Assembly: GCF_050563545.1 (NCBI RefSeq)
Contig: NZ_JBNXUM010000032.1
Coordinates: 14,317 to 78,316 of the forward strand
Origin: Falsiroseomonas sp050563545
GTDB taxonomy: Bacteria > Pseudomonadota > Alphaproteobacteria > Acetobacterales > Acetobacteraceae
Direction of reading: 5' to 3'
Length of the DNA: 64,000 bases
Shown: piece by piece, positions 9,054 to 16,772 of the stretch
Layout: each line of letters opens with the position of its first letter
Position numbering within the stretch: position 1 is the first letter of the stretch
Notes under the pieces: generated by a model
Databases searched by the model: none
What the model was told of the DNA's origin: nothing
The model's input: the letters and a program-made list of their open reading frames with translations, nothing else
Translations under genes and position numbers: made by a program

Positions 9054-10220
9054 GTGCTGCGCGACGCCACCTGGATGAACGCCGGGCGCGCCCGCGCCTG
9101 GTGCTCTATGCTGCTCGCGGGCCAGGTCGCAATGGCGGGATACCTGCTGTCCGGCGACTTCCCGCTGGACCCCGCCGGGCGGCCGGTGGGCACGGATTTC
9201 GCCAGCTTCTGGACCGCCGCCCGTTTCGCCTTCGAAGGTCATGCCGCCGAAGCCTGGAGCCAGGCGGCGCATCACGCCGCGCAGCGCACGGCCTTCGGAC
9301 CAGACACCGAATGGTATGCCTTCTTCTACCCGCCCCCCTTCCTGCTGCTGCTGCTTCCGCTGGGGCTGCTGCCCTATGCGCTGGCGCTGCCGGCCTGGCT
9401 CGGCCTGAGCTTCGCGGGGTGGTGGCGGGTGACGCGCGCGCTGCTGCCGGAAGGCTGGGCGGTGCTGCCCATCCTGGCCTTCCCCGCGGTATGGGTGACG
9501 GTGACGCATGGCCAGAACGCCTTCCTGACGGCGGCGCTGTTCACCGCCGCGGCGCTGCTGCTCGAACGCCGCGCCGTGCCGGCCGGGCTCTGCATCGCGG
9601 GTCTCGCGATCAAGCCGCATCTCGCGATCGTCGTGCCGCTGGCCTGGGTGGCGGCGGGGCGCTGGCGCGCGATCGCCGCGGCGGCGGCCGGCGCCGTAGG
9701 CTTCGCCGCGGTGTCGGCGCTGGCGCTGGGATGGGACGCCTGGGAGGCGTTCCTGGCGCTCTCGCGGATGGCGCGCGCGACGCTGGAGGACGGGCTCGTC
9801 GGACACGAGAAGATGGCGAGCGTCTTCGCCGCGGTACGGCTTCTCGGCGGCGGCGCGGCGCTGGCCTGGGGCGTCCAGGGCGTGGTCGCGCTGGGCGTGC
9901 TTGCGGTGCTGCTGCCGCGGCTGCGCCGGCGGCCCGGCGGCATCGCGGAGATGGCCACGACCGCGGCGGCGACGCCCTTGGTCAGCCCATTCCTGCTGGA
10001 CTACGACCTGCTGCTGCTGGGCCTGCCGCTGGCCTTCGTGCTGCGCGCGGCGCTGCGCGAGGGCTGGCTGCCCTGGGAGCGGATCGTCCTGCTCGCGGGC
10101 TTCGTGTTGCCCTTCGTGGCGCGGCCGCTCGCCACCTGGCCAGGGGTGCCGGTCGCGCCCCTGGTCTGCGCGGCGCTGCTATGGGTGGCGGTCAGGCGCC
10201 TCGATCAGAGATCGCGCTGA
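9054..10220 (+). CDS. GT87-type (DUF2029) polyprenol-phosphate-mannose-dependent glycosyltransferase-like membrane protein
   Basis: This is a 388-residue multi-spanning protein of the GT87/DUF2029 group, GT-C enzymes that take mannose from a polyprenyl phosphate donor. The periplasmic loop after TM1 holds VGTDFASFWTAA, with the acidic residue and aromatic pattern typical of the family. It is followed by WYAFFYPPPFLLLLLPL and a late SPFLLDYDLLLLGLPL segment, both recurrent in GT87. The start GTG at 9054 follows the ligase stop closely; ATG at 9075 is the alternative. Its stop region overlaps the convergent flavin reductase gene by 16 bases. The acceptor is unknown. Confidence 0.8.
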   Translation: MLRDATWMNAGRARAWCSMLLAGQVAMAGYLLSGDFPLDPAGRPVGTDFASFWTAARFAFEGHAAEAWSQAAHHAAQRTAFGPDTEWYAFFYPPPFLLLLLPLGLLPYALALPAWLGLSFAGWWRVTRALLPEGWAVLPILAFPAVWVTVTHGQNAFLTAALFTAAALLLERRAVPAGLCIAGLAIKPHLAIVVPLAWVAAGRWRAIAAAAAGAVGFAAVSALALGWDAWEAFLALSRMARATLEDGLVGHEKMASVFAAVRLLGGGAALAWGVQGVVALGVLAVLLPRLRRRPGGIAEMATTAAATPLVSPFLLDYDLLLLGLPLAFVLRAALREGWLPWERIVLLAGFVLPFVARPLATWPGVPVAPLVCAALLWVAVRRLDQRSR

Positions 10221-10837
10221 CCCGCGACGTACTGCCCGCCATCGGTCGGGCGCAGCGCCTCGAAGATCGTCGTGACCTCGGCATAGTCGCGATAGCCGCA
10301 GCGCGCGATGGTGCGCACGCCGAGCATGTCGAAGCGCCCATCCTTCAGCGCCCAGTCCGCGATGTGCACGCCGACGACCTGCCCGATGATTAGCCAGCCG
10401 CCGAACTCGTGCCCGTCGAGGTCCTTGAGCGGCATGGACTGCACGACCTTGCATTCCAGGTTGGCGGGGCTGGCCGCTACGCGCGGGGCCTTCACGAGGT
10501 GGCAGGGCGCGGCCTCGAGCCCGGCATGGACGAACTCGTCCTCGCCGTCCGGCAGCGTGGCCGAGGACGCGTTCATCGCATCGAAGAGCGGCCGGGTCGC
10601 GAGGTTGAAGACGAACTCGCCCGTCGCCGTCGCATTGGCCGCCGAGTGCTTCAGCCCGTCGGATCCGAAGGCGAGCAGCGCGGGCCGCGTCTGGATCATG
10701 TTGCAGAAGCTGTAGGGCGCGAGGTTGCGCCGCCCCTTCGCGTCAAGCGTCGAGATCCAGCCGATCGGCCGTGGCGCGACGATCGCCTTCAGTGGCTCAT
10801 GCGGCAGGCCGTGGCCGTGCCTGGGCTCATAGAACAT
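10205..10837 (-). CDS. Flavin reductase-like FMN-binding domain protein
   Basis: This is a 210-residue protein of the flavin reductase-like split-barrel family, which binds FMN and reduces it or uses it for redox chemistry. Family marks are VAPRPIGWISTLDAKGRRNLA and YSFCNMI in the N-terminal third, followed by EFVFNLAT and an EC(K/R)VV strand. Length is normal for the single-domain form. The gene is 8 bases after the DUF427 gene, and the ATG at 10837 is the only well-placed start. The physiological substrate cannot be told from sequence. It overlaps the convergent GT87 gene at the 3' end. Confidence 0.88.
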   Translation of the reverse strand: MFYEPRHGHGLPHEPLKAIVAPRPIGWISTLDAKGRRNLAPYSFCNMIQTRPALLAFGSDGLKHSAANATATGEFVFNLATRPLFDAMNASSATLPDGEDEFVHAGLEAAPCHLVKAPRVAASPANLECKVVQSMPLKDLDGHEFGGWLIIGQVVGVHIADWALKDGRFDMLGVRTIARCGYRDYAEVTTIFEALRPTDGGQYVAGQRDL

Positions 10838-10845
10838 CGGGGCTC

Positions 10846-11310
10846 CTACCAGTGCCTGGTGCCGGGGGCACCCTTGAAGGGCCCCTCGACGTCGCTGGTG
10901 ATCCAGCCGCCGTAGAAATCGCCGGGCTGCGGGACGACCTGCTCGTCGTCCACGAAGCAGGCATCCACGCGCCCGGGATAGAGCGCGACATGGCCGGCGA
11001 TCGCGGCGAATTCCGGCGTCGGGTCGGGATAGGACCAGGCGCCGCGGGGCACGACCTTCCCGCCGGCGACAAGGTCGAAGTAGCGCGCCTTGCCCTTCCA
11101 TTCGCAATGGCTGCTGCCCGCCGCCCCCGCCAGGCTACCCAGGGCGAAGGCCTCGGCCGGAATGTACCAGGAGGGCGGGTGCCAGGTCTCCAACACGCGC
11201 CAGCAGTCGCGGCTGTCCACGATGGTCTGCCCGCCGAGGACGACGCGCACGCGCCGGTCGCTGCGTTCCAGCCGCGGCGGCCGCGGGTATTCGCTCGCGC
11301 GCTCCGCCAT
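10846..11310 (-). CDS. DUF427 domain protein
   Basis: This is a 154-residue protein of the DUF427 family, small beta-rich proteins of unknown function found widely in alphaproteobacteria and actinobacteria. The core is seen in TIVDSRDCWRVLETWHPPSWYIP, then SSHCEWKGKARYFDL and AAWSYPDPTPEF-like strands ending in a VDDEQVVPQPGDFYGGW segment. The ATG at 11310 overlaps the stop of the GapR-like gene (TGATG), so translation is coupled; a GTG one codon earlier is possible. It sits between the GapR-like and flavin reductase genes in one minus-strand unit. Confidence 0.85.
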   Translation of the reverse strand: MAERASEYPRPPRLERSDRRVRVVLGGQTIVDSRDCWRVLETWHPPSWYIPAEAFALGSLAGAAGSSHCEWKGKARYFDLVAGGKVVPRGAWSYPDPTPEFAAIAGHVALYPGRVDACFVDDEQVVPQPGDFYGGWITSDVEGPFKGAPGTRHW

Positions 11311-11606
11311 CACATGCCGAGGGCGCGGCGGTACAGGTCGAGCAGCGTCTCCTGCTCCTCCACCTCGGCGGGTTCCTTCTTCCGCAGGCTGATGATCTGG
11401 CGGATCACCTTGACGTCGAAGCCGGCCGACTTCGCTTCGGCGAAGATGTCCTTGATGTCGCCGGCGAGCGCCTTGCGCTCCTCCTCGAGGCGCTCGATGC
11501 GCTCAACGATGGAACGCAGGCGATCGGCGGCGATGCCGCCGACATCCGTGTCGTCGTCCTTCTGCCGCTTGCGGCTGGCCTTGGCTTCGGTCTCGGTGTC
11601 GCTCAC
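11310..11606 (-). CDS. gapR: GapR-like DNA-binding protein (DUF2312)
   Basis: This is a 98-residue homologue of GapR, the Caulobacter protein that clamps overtwisted DNA ahead of replication and transcription. The family core is clear: a coiled coil starting ADRLRSIVERIERLEEERK, then IKDIFAEAKSAGFDVKVIRQ and the C-terminal basic helix ISLRKKEPAEVEEQETLLDL. The start is taken as GTG at 11606 (MSDTETEA), which gives the usual length. The longer frame from 11735 would overlap the DUF1244 gene. The N-terminal 20 residues are charged and probably disordered. A chromosome-structuring role is inferred from the family. Confidence 0.88.
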   Translation of the reverse strand: MSDTETEAKASRKRQKDDDTDVGGIAADRLRSIVERIERLEEERKALAGDIKDIFAEAKSAGFDVKVIRQIISLRKKEPAEVEEQETLLDLYRRALGM

Positions 11607-11659
11607 CCGCTGGTCCCCCACGCGAAGGGGGCGGGTCGTGCCACGCTTTGGCGGGTTAC

Positions 11660-11971
11660 TCAATGCCCCGGGCTGGCGGCGGTGAACTTCGCCTTCTGCT
11701 CGGCGGTGGCTTCCTTCTGGTGCTTCGCCTGCCATTCCTTGTAGGGCATGCCGTAGACGATCTCGCGCGCGTCGGGGTCTGCGAGCGGAATGCCCTTCTC
11801 CTCCGCAGCCTCGCGGTACCAGCGGCTGAGGCAGTTCCGGCAGAAGCCCGCCAGGTTCATCAGGTCGATATTCTGCACGTCGCTGCGCTCGCGGAGGTGC
11901 TCGACCAGGCGGCGGAAGGCGGCGGCCTCGAGCTCGGTCTGTGTCGCCTTGTCGAGATCGGGGATGGGCAT
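11660..11971 (-). CDS. DUF1244 family protein
   Basis: This is a 103-residue protein of DUF1244, a small conserved family of unknown function. The signature is visible from the middle onward: DLMNLAGFCRNCLSRWY with a C-x-x-C pair, then EEKGIPLADPDAREIVYGMPY and EWQAKHQ. The two cysteines and the His suggest metal or redox chemistry, but no function has been established that I can cite. The start ATG at 11971 follows a GGAGACCCCC stretch on the coding strand. It lies 53 bases upstream of the GapR-like gene, and its promoter would face the 153-base gap to the divergent SnoaL-like gene. Confidence 0.85.
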   Translation of the reverse strand: MPIPDLDKATQTELEAAAFRRLVEHLRERSDVQNIDLMNLAGFCRNCLSRWYREAAEEKGIPLADPDAREIVYGMPYKEWQAKHQKEATAEQKAKFTAASPGH

Positions 11972-12124
11972 GGGGGTCTCCTTCTCGACTGCAATCTGGT
12001 GCAGCCCCGCCCCGCCGCCAACCTCCCGCCGCGCGCGGAAATGCGAGCCGCTGCCCGACCCCCGGGGGTGTAGGATCGGACCGCGCGGCCGCTCCTGACG
12101 GCCGCCGCGCGGGAGGATCGGGCC

Positions 12125-12502
12125 ATGACGCAGACCGCTGCCGGCACGAGGCCGGCCAGCTTCGACCTCGGTGCCATGAAGCGCGCCATCGAGACCAGCG
12201 ACGCCGAGGCGCTCATCACGCTCTATGCCGAGGACGCCGAGATGGAGATCGTGGACCGCGACCGGCCGCCGAAGGCGCCGATGCGCCTCAAGGGCCGCCA
12301 GGCGATCGAGGCGCATCTGCGCGACGTCTGCGGCCGCGCCATGACCCACACCGTCACCGACGAGGTCGCGGGCGACGGCCGCGCCGCCTTCGTGGAGCGC
12401 TGCGCCTATCCCGATGGCTGCAACGTCGTCGCGGCGATGACGCTTCAGCTCCGGGACGGGCGGATCGTGAAGCAGCTGACGGTGCAGGCGTGGGACGGCT
12501 GA
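12125..12502 (+). CDS. SnoaL-like / NTF2-fold protein
   Basis: This is a 125-residue protein with the NTF2/SnoaL cone fold pattern: an N-terminal helix (MKRAIETSDAEALITLYAEDAEMEI), then a loop with KAPMRLKGRQAIEAHLRDV, and beta strands ending in VVAAMTLQLRDGRIVKQLTVQAWDG. Many such proteins are small-molecule isomerases, hydrolases or simple binding proteins, so no specific reaction can be assigned. The ATG follows GGGAGGAT with about 7 bases of spacing. It stands alone between the DUF1244 gene and the convergent TctC-type gene. Confidence 0.8.
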   Translation: MTQTAAGTRPASFDLGAMKRAIETSDAEALITLYAEDAEMEIVDRDRPPKAPMRLKGRQAIEAHLRDVCGRAMTHTVTDEVAGDGRAAFVERCAYPDGCNVVAAMTLQLRDGRIVKQLTVQAWDG

Positions 12503-12517
12503 GCCCGGCCCGCACGG

Positions 12518-13495
12518 TCAATCCGCGTATTCGCCGTTCGCCTGGATGATCGGGCGCCAGCGATTGACCTCCTCCACCAGGAAGCGGCGGTGGAAGGGGA
12601 TGAAGGAACGTTCGTCGGTCGCCGGCTGGGTCACGACCTCGGCGAAGCGGGCGCGGAGCCTTTCGTCGCGCAGCGCGGCCTTGATCGCGGCGTTCAGCCG
12701 GTTCTGGATCTCCTGCGGCAGCGCGGCGGGGCCGTAGATGCCGTGCCAGGTCGACATGGAGAAGGCGGGGAAGCCGGCCTCCGCCGTCGTGGGCAGGTCC
12801 AGGCCCGGCACGCGTTCCGGCAGCGTCACCGCATAGCCCTTGATCCGGTTGTCCCGCAGGAAGGGCGCGGTGTTGGTCGCCTGGTCCACGAACAGGTCGA
12901 TGCGGCCGGCCATGACCTCGGTGATCGCGGGCGCGCTGCCGCGGAAGACGACGGTGGTCATCTTCGTCTCGGCGGTGGCCTGCAGCAGCATGCCGCCCAG
13001 CTGGTTCGCGCCGCCGAGCCCGGCATGCGCGATGTTCAGCTTCTCGCCTTCCCGCTTGATCACGGCGATAACGCCGCGCAGGTCGGTGGCGGGAAAGTCG
13101 GGCTTGGCCACGATCGTCATCGCAGCGTCGGAGACGAGGCCGAGCGGCGCGAAGCTTTCCGTCACGCTGAAGGGCAGCCGGCGATAGAGCGTCGCCGTGG
13201 TCGCGAGCCCGATATGGTGCGCGAGCAGCGTCGTCCCGTCCGGCCGCGCCTGCGCGACGCGCCCGGCCGCGAGCGTGCCGCCGGCCCCCGTCACGTTCTC
13301 CACCACCACGGACTGGCCGAGGTCGCGCGCCATGCCCTCCGCGACCATGCGCGAGATAAGGTCGGTCGGCCCGCCGGCCGCGAAGGGCACGGTCACCGTG
13401 ATGGGACGCGAAGGCACGCCCTGGGCCGTGGCGCGGTCGCCGATGAACGGCAAGGCTAGCGCGCTGGCCAGCAGCGTGCGGCGGGTGGTGCTCAT
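12518..13495 (-). CDS. Bug/TctC family periplasmic solute-binding protein
   Basis: This is a 325-residue receptor of the Bug (tripartite tricarboxylate transporter, TctC) family. The N-terminus STTRRTLLASALALPFIG followed by ATAQG has twin arginines and a signal-peptide core. The ligand-binding pattern VPFAAGGPTDLISRMVAEG and the VENVTGAGGTLAAG strand are family hallmarks. No tctA or tctB permease gene is nearby. Its position next to tartrate dehydrogenase, 67 bases downstream of that gene on the same strand, suggests it binds tartrate or a related dicarboxylate; this is inference from context. Confidence 0.92.
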   Translation of the reverse strand: MSTTRRTLLASALALPFIGDRATAQGVPSRPITVTVPFAAGGPTDLISRMVAEGMARDLGQSVVVENVTGAGGTLAAGRVAQARPDGTTLLAHHIGLATTATLYRRLPFSVTESFAPLGLVSDAAMTIVAKPDFPATDLRGVIAVIKREGEKLNIAHAGLGGANQLGGMLLQATAETKMTTVVFRGSAPAITEVMAGRIDLFVDQATNTAPFLRDNRIKGYAVTLPERVPGLDLPTTAEAGFPAFSMSTWHGIYGPAALPQEIQNRLNAAIKAALRDERLRARFAEVVTQPATDERSFIPFHRRFLVEEVNRWRPIIQANGEYAD

Positions 13496-13562
13496 GTCTC
13501 GTTTCCTCCGGCTTTGCTGTCGCATCGGCGCATGCGGGCGCCGATGCGGTCAATGCACGTTG

Positions 13563-14633
13563 TCAGTTCGCTCCGCGGATCGCCGCGCAGACGGCGTCGG
13601 TGACCTCGGCCGTCGTGGCCTTGCCGCCGACATCGGCGGTCAGGACGCCGTCCGCGCAGACGCGCTCCACCGCGGTCATCAGGCGCTTCGCCGCGGCGTC
13701 CTCGCCGAGGTGCTCCAGCATCATCGCCGCGGTCCAGAAGGTGGCGACGGGGTTGGCGACGCCCTTGCCCGTGATGTCGAAGGCGGAGCCGTGGATCGGC
13801 TCGAACATCGAGGGATGCCGGCGCGAGGGATCGAGGTTCGCTGTCGGCGCGACGCCGAGCGACCCCGCGACCGCGCCCGCCAGGTCGGACAGGATGTCGG
13901 CGTGCAGGTTGGTCGCGACGACGGTGTCGATGCTGCGGGGTCGCCGCACCATGCGTGCGGCCATCGCGTCCACCAGTTCCTTCTCCCAGGTCACGGTCGG
14001 GAAATCGCGCGCCACCTCGGCGGCGATCTCGTCCCACAGCACCATGCCGTGCTTCTGCGCGTTCGACTTCGTCACCACCGTCAGCAGCCGGCGCGGGCGG
14101 GACGCCGCGATCTTGAAAGCGGTGCGCATGATCCGGGTGACGCCGGCGCGCGTGAAGATCGCGGTCTCGGTCGCGACCTCCTCCGGGTGGCCACGATGCG
14201 CGCGGCCGCCATGGCCGGCATACTCGCCCTCGCTGTTCTCGCGCACGATGACCCAGTCGATGTCGCCAGGCGCGACCTCCCGCAGCGGGCTGGTCAGGCC
14301 GGGCAGCACGCGGGTCGGGCGGATGTTGGCGTATTGGTCGAAGCCCTGGCAGATCTTCAGCCGCAGCCCCCAGAGCGTGATGTCGTCCGGCAGCCCGGGG
14401 TCGCCGACGGCGCCGAAGAAGATGGCGTCGAAGCCCTTCAGCGTCTCCAGCCCGTCCTCCGGCATCATCCGCCCCGTGGCGCGGTAGTAGTCGCTGCCCC
14501 AGGGGAAGTCCTTGACGTCCAGGACGAAGTCGCCGCCGCGCTCGGACAGGGCCTGCAGCACCTCGAGCCCGGCGGGGATGACTTCCTTGCCGATGCCGTC
14601 GGCGGGGATGGCGGCGATGCGGTGGCGGCGCAT
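13563..14633 (-). CDS. ttuC: Tartrate dehydrogenase/decarboxylase (TtuC type, isocitrate/isopropylmalate dehydrogenase family)
   Basis: This is a 356-residue NAD-dependent beta-decarboxylating dehydrogenase. IPADGIGKEVIPAG at the N-terminus, the substrate-Arg region around WGLRLKICQGFDQYANIRPTR, the VIVRENSEGEYAGHGG loop, VVTKSNAQKHGM with the catalytic Lys, and the DILSDLAGAVAGSLG metal-Asp helix all match the tartrate/D-malate dehydrogenase branch. MFEPIHGSAFDITGKGVANP is the cofactor-selective loop. Known members act on L-(+)-tartrate, meso-tartrate and D-malate. The divergent GntR gene and the nearby glycerate kinase support the tartrate assignment. Confidence 0.9.
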   Translation of the reverse strand: MRRHRIAAIPADGIGKEVIPAGLEVLQALSERGGDFVLDVKDFPWGSDYYRATGRMMPEDGLETLKGFDAIFFGAVGDPGLPDDITLWGLRLKICQGFDQYANIRPTRVLPGLTSPLREVAPGDIDWVIVRENSEGEYAGHGGRAHRGHPEEVATETAIFTRAGVTRIMRTAFKIAASRPRRLLTVVTKSNAQKHGMVLWDEIAAEVARDFPTVTWEKELVDAMAARMVRRPRSIDTVVATNLHADILSDLAGAVAGSLGVAPTANLDPSRRHPSMFEPIHGSAFDITGKGVANPVATFWTAAMMLEHLGEDAAAKRLMTAVERVCADGVLTADVGGKATTAEVTDAVCAAIRGAN

Positions 14634-14669
14634 GGGTCAGGGTCCTCGGTCGCTGTGGTGGAAGGTGGT

Positions 14670-15374
14670 ATGCGTGGCGGCATGGAAACAGAGCCGCGTC
14701 TTAGAGTGCGCCCCGCCGAGCCCGCCCGGGCGCGGCCAAGCCTGGCGGAATCCGCCTACGCCGCGCTGAAGGCGAGCATCCTGGAAGGCACCCTGCCGCC
14801 GGGTCACGAGGCCGTGGAGCAGGCGATTGCCGACCAGCTCGGCATGAGCCGCACACCGGTGCACGAGGCCGTGCTTCGCCTGCAGCACGAGGGCTTCCTG
14901 CGCGTGCTGTCGCGCCGTGGCGTGCGCGTGCTGCCGATTGATCCCGAGGACCTCCGGCAGACCTACGAGGTGCTCATCGCGCTGGAAGGCACCGCCGCCG
15001 CGCTGCTCGCCACGCGCGGCGTCGGTGCCGTGGCGACGCTCGATGCCATGCGCGCCGCGACGGCGGAGATGGAGGTCGCGCTGTCGCACGACGACCGCGC
15101 CGCCTGGGCAGCGGGCGACGACCGCTTCCACCGCGCGCTGCTTGCCGGCAGCGGGAACCCCAAGCTCGCGCGGCTGGCCGAGACCGCCGCCGACCAGGCC
15201 CAGCGCGCCCGCAGCACCACCGCGGCACGCCGCCCGGCGCCCCAGGACTCCGCCCGGGAGCACCAGGCGATCCTGGCCGCGCTCGCCGCGGGCGACGCCG
15301 AGGGCGCACGGGCTGCCGTCGCGGCACACCGCACCAGGGCCAGCCGGGAGATCCTGCGCGCGCTCGGCGCGTGA
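14670..15374 (+). CDS. GntR family regulator (FadR/FCD subfamily), probable regulator of the tartrate locus
   Basis: This is a 234-residue DNA-binding regulator. A winged helix-turn-helix occupies about residues 25-85 (SLAESAYAALKASILEGTLPPG, then IADQLGMSRTPVHEAVLRLQHEGFL), followed by an all-helical FCD ligand domain with the Asp-x-x-x-His pattern (DDRFHRALL). FCD regulators bind small organic acids and usually repress. The ATG at 14670 follows GGAAGG closely; ATG at 14682 is the alternative. It is divergent from ttuC with only 36 bases between, so it probably binds there. An 8-mer, GTGGTATG, occurs at its start and inverted ahead of the glycerate kinase gene. Confidence 0.9.
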   Translation: MRGGMETEPRLRVRPAEPARARPSLAESAYAALKASILEGTLPPGHEAVEQAIADQLGMSRTPVHEAVLRLQHEGFLRVLSRRGVRVLPIDPEDLRQTYEVLIALEGTAAALLATRGVGAVATLDAMRAATAEMEVALSHDDRAAWAAGDDRFHRALLAGSGNPKLARLAETAADQAQRARSTTAARRPAPQDSAREHQAILAALAAGDAEGARAAVAAHRTRASREILRALGA

Positions 15375-15412
15375 TGGGCCCAAGGGGGTTCCTCCGTCCG
15401 CGCAGATTCTTC

Positions 15413-15435
15413 CATACCACGATGCATTTTACAAT
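15413..15435 (+). promoter_or_regulatory. Possible promoter/operator ahead of glycerate 2-kinase
   Basis: In the 117-base gap between the GntR gene and the kinase, TACAAT at 15430-15435 is a good -10 hexamer. The -35 position 17 bases upstream (TTCTTC) is weak. Just upstream is CATACCAC (15413-15420), the reverse complement of GTGGTATG at 14665-14672 at the regulator's own start. This could be a half-site for the GntR protein. The call rests on one shared 8-mer and is tentative. Confidence 0.35.
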
Positions 15436-15491
15436 CCCTGTCGCCCCTTCCGGGTTCGCGGCATGATGGGAGCGAGGAAGGGAAGCCGCCG

Positions 15492-16772
15492 ATGACCTGG
15501 GACGACGCCAAGGCCCGTGCCGCGCTGCGGGCGCTGTTCGACGCCGCGGTTGCCAGCGCGGATCCCCGCGTAGTGCTGGCGCGGCACCTGCCGGAAAGGC
15601 CGAGGGGCCGCGTCGTGGTGGTCGGCGCCGGCAAGTCGGCCGCGGTGATGGCGGCCGCGGTCGAAGCGGCCTGGCCGGACGTCCCGCTCTCCGGGGTCGT
15701 GGTCACGCGCTACGGGCACGGCCATCCCACGTCCCGGATCGAGGTGCTGGAGGCTTCCCACCCGGTTCCCGATGCCGCGGGCGCCCATGCCGCGCGGCGG
15801 ATCCTGGACGCCGTGGCGGGGCTGACGGCGGATGACCTCGTGCTCTTCCTGGTGTCGGGCGGCGGGTCGGCACTGACGACGCTTCCCGCCGACGGGCTGT
15901 CGCTTGCGGAGCTGATGGCGGTGAACAAGGCGCTGCTGGCCTCCGGCGCGAACATCCATGAGATGAACTGCATCCGGCGGCACCTCTCGGCCTTCTCCGG
16001 CGGGCGGCTGGCATTGGCGGCGGCGCCGGCGCGGGTGGTGACGCTCGCGATCTCCGACGTGCCGGGAGACGATCCGGCGTCCATCGCATCGGGCCCGACG
16101 GTGCCGGATCCCACCAGCTTCGCGGATGCGCGGGCTCTCGTTTCCCTTTACGGCATGGCTCTGCCGGAAGCCGCGACGGCGCATCTCGCGCGCGCGGAGA
16201 GCGAGACGCCGAAGTCCGGCGATCCGCGCCTGGCCGGCGCGGAGTACCGCTTCATCGCGACGCCGCGGATGGCGCTGGAAGCCGCGGCGAAGGCAGCGAA
16301 GGGAATGGGCCTCGCACCGCTGATCCTGGGCGATGCGCTGGAGGGCGAGGCGCGGGAACTCGGCAAGGTGCTGGCCGGGATCGCGCTGTCGGCGCGCGCG
16401 CATGGCTCGCCGGTGGGCGCGCCCTGCGTGCTGCTCTCCGGCGGCGAGACCACGGTGACGATCGGGCGCGAGGGCGGCGGCCGCGGCGGGCGCAACGCGG
16501 AATGCCTGCTGGGCTGCGCGGTGACGCTGGCTGGCGCGCCGGGCATCTGGGCGCTGATGGGCGACACCGACGGCATCGACGGGTCCGAGGACAATGCCGG
16601 TGCGATCGCGACGCCGGAGACGCTGGCCCGCGCGCGGGCGGCGGGGCTCGATCCCCGCGCGGAGCTCGCGGCGCATGACAGCTGGGGCCTGTTCCACGCG
16701 CTCGGCGACCTGCTGGTCACCGGGCCGACGCTGACCAACGTCAACGATTTCCGGGCGGTGCTGGTGGGGTAG
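15492..16772 (+). CDS. ttuD: Glycerate 2-kinase (TtuD type, MOFRL family)
   Basis: This is a 426-residue enzyme that phosphorylates D-glycerate to 2-phosphoglycerate; older literature calls TtuD hydroxypyruvate reductase. Motifs are VVVGAGKSAAVMA near residue 40, LVSGGGSALTTLP, NKALLASGANIHEMNCIRRH, and in the C-terminal MOFRL half SGGETTVTIGREGGGRGGRN and DTDGIDGSEDNAGA. The start follows AGGAAGGGAAG. Together with ttuC it would carry tartrate through glycerate into lower glycolysis. Its 3' end overlaps the convergent glycosyltransferase gene by 32 bases, both stops being well supported. Confidence 0.93.
   Translation: MTWDDAKARAALRALFDAAVASADPRVVLARHLPERPRGRVVVVGAGKSAAVMAAAVEAAWPDVPLSGVVVTRYGHGHPTSRIEVLEASHPVPDAAGAHAARRILDAVAGLTADDLVLFLVSGGGSALTTLPADGLSLAELMAVNKALLASGANIHEMNCIRRHLSAFSGGRLALAAAPARVVTLAISDVPGDDPASIASGPTVPDPTSFADARALVSLYGMALPEAATAHLARAESETPKSGDPRLAGAEYRFIATPRMALEAAAKAAKGMGLAPLILGDALEGEARELGKVLAGIALSARAHGSPVGAPCVLLSGGETTVTIGREGGGRGGRNAECLLGCAVTLAGAPGIWALMGDTDGIDGSEDNAGAIATPETLARARAAGLDPRAELAAHDSWGLFHALGDLLVTGPTLTNVNDFRAVLVG

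Noticed and set aside
8003..10393. 796-codon plus-strand frame across the acyl-CoA synthetase and GT87 genes
   Set aside because: It is the second reading frame of two well-supported genes and spans their boundary; it has Arg/Gly-rich composition only.
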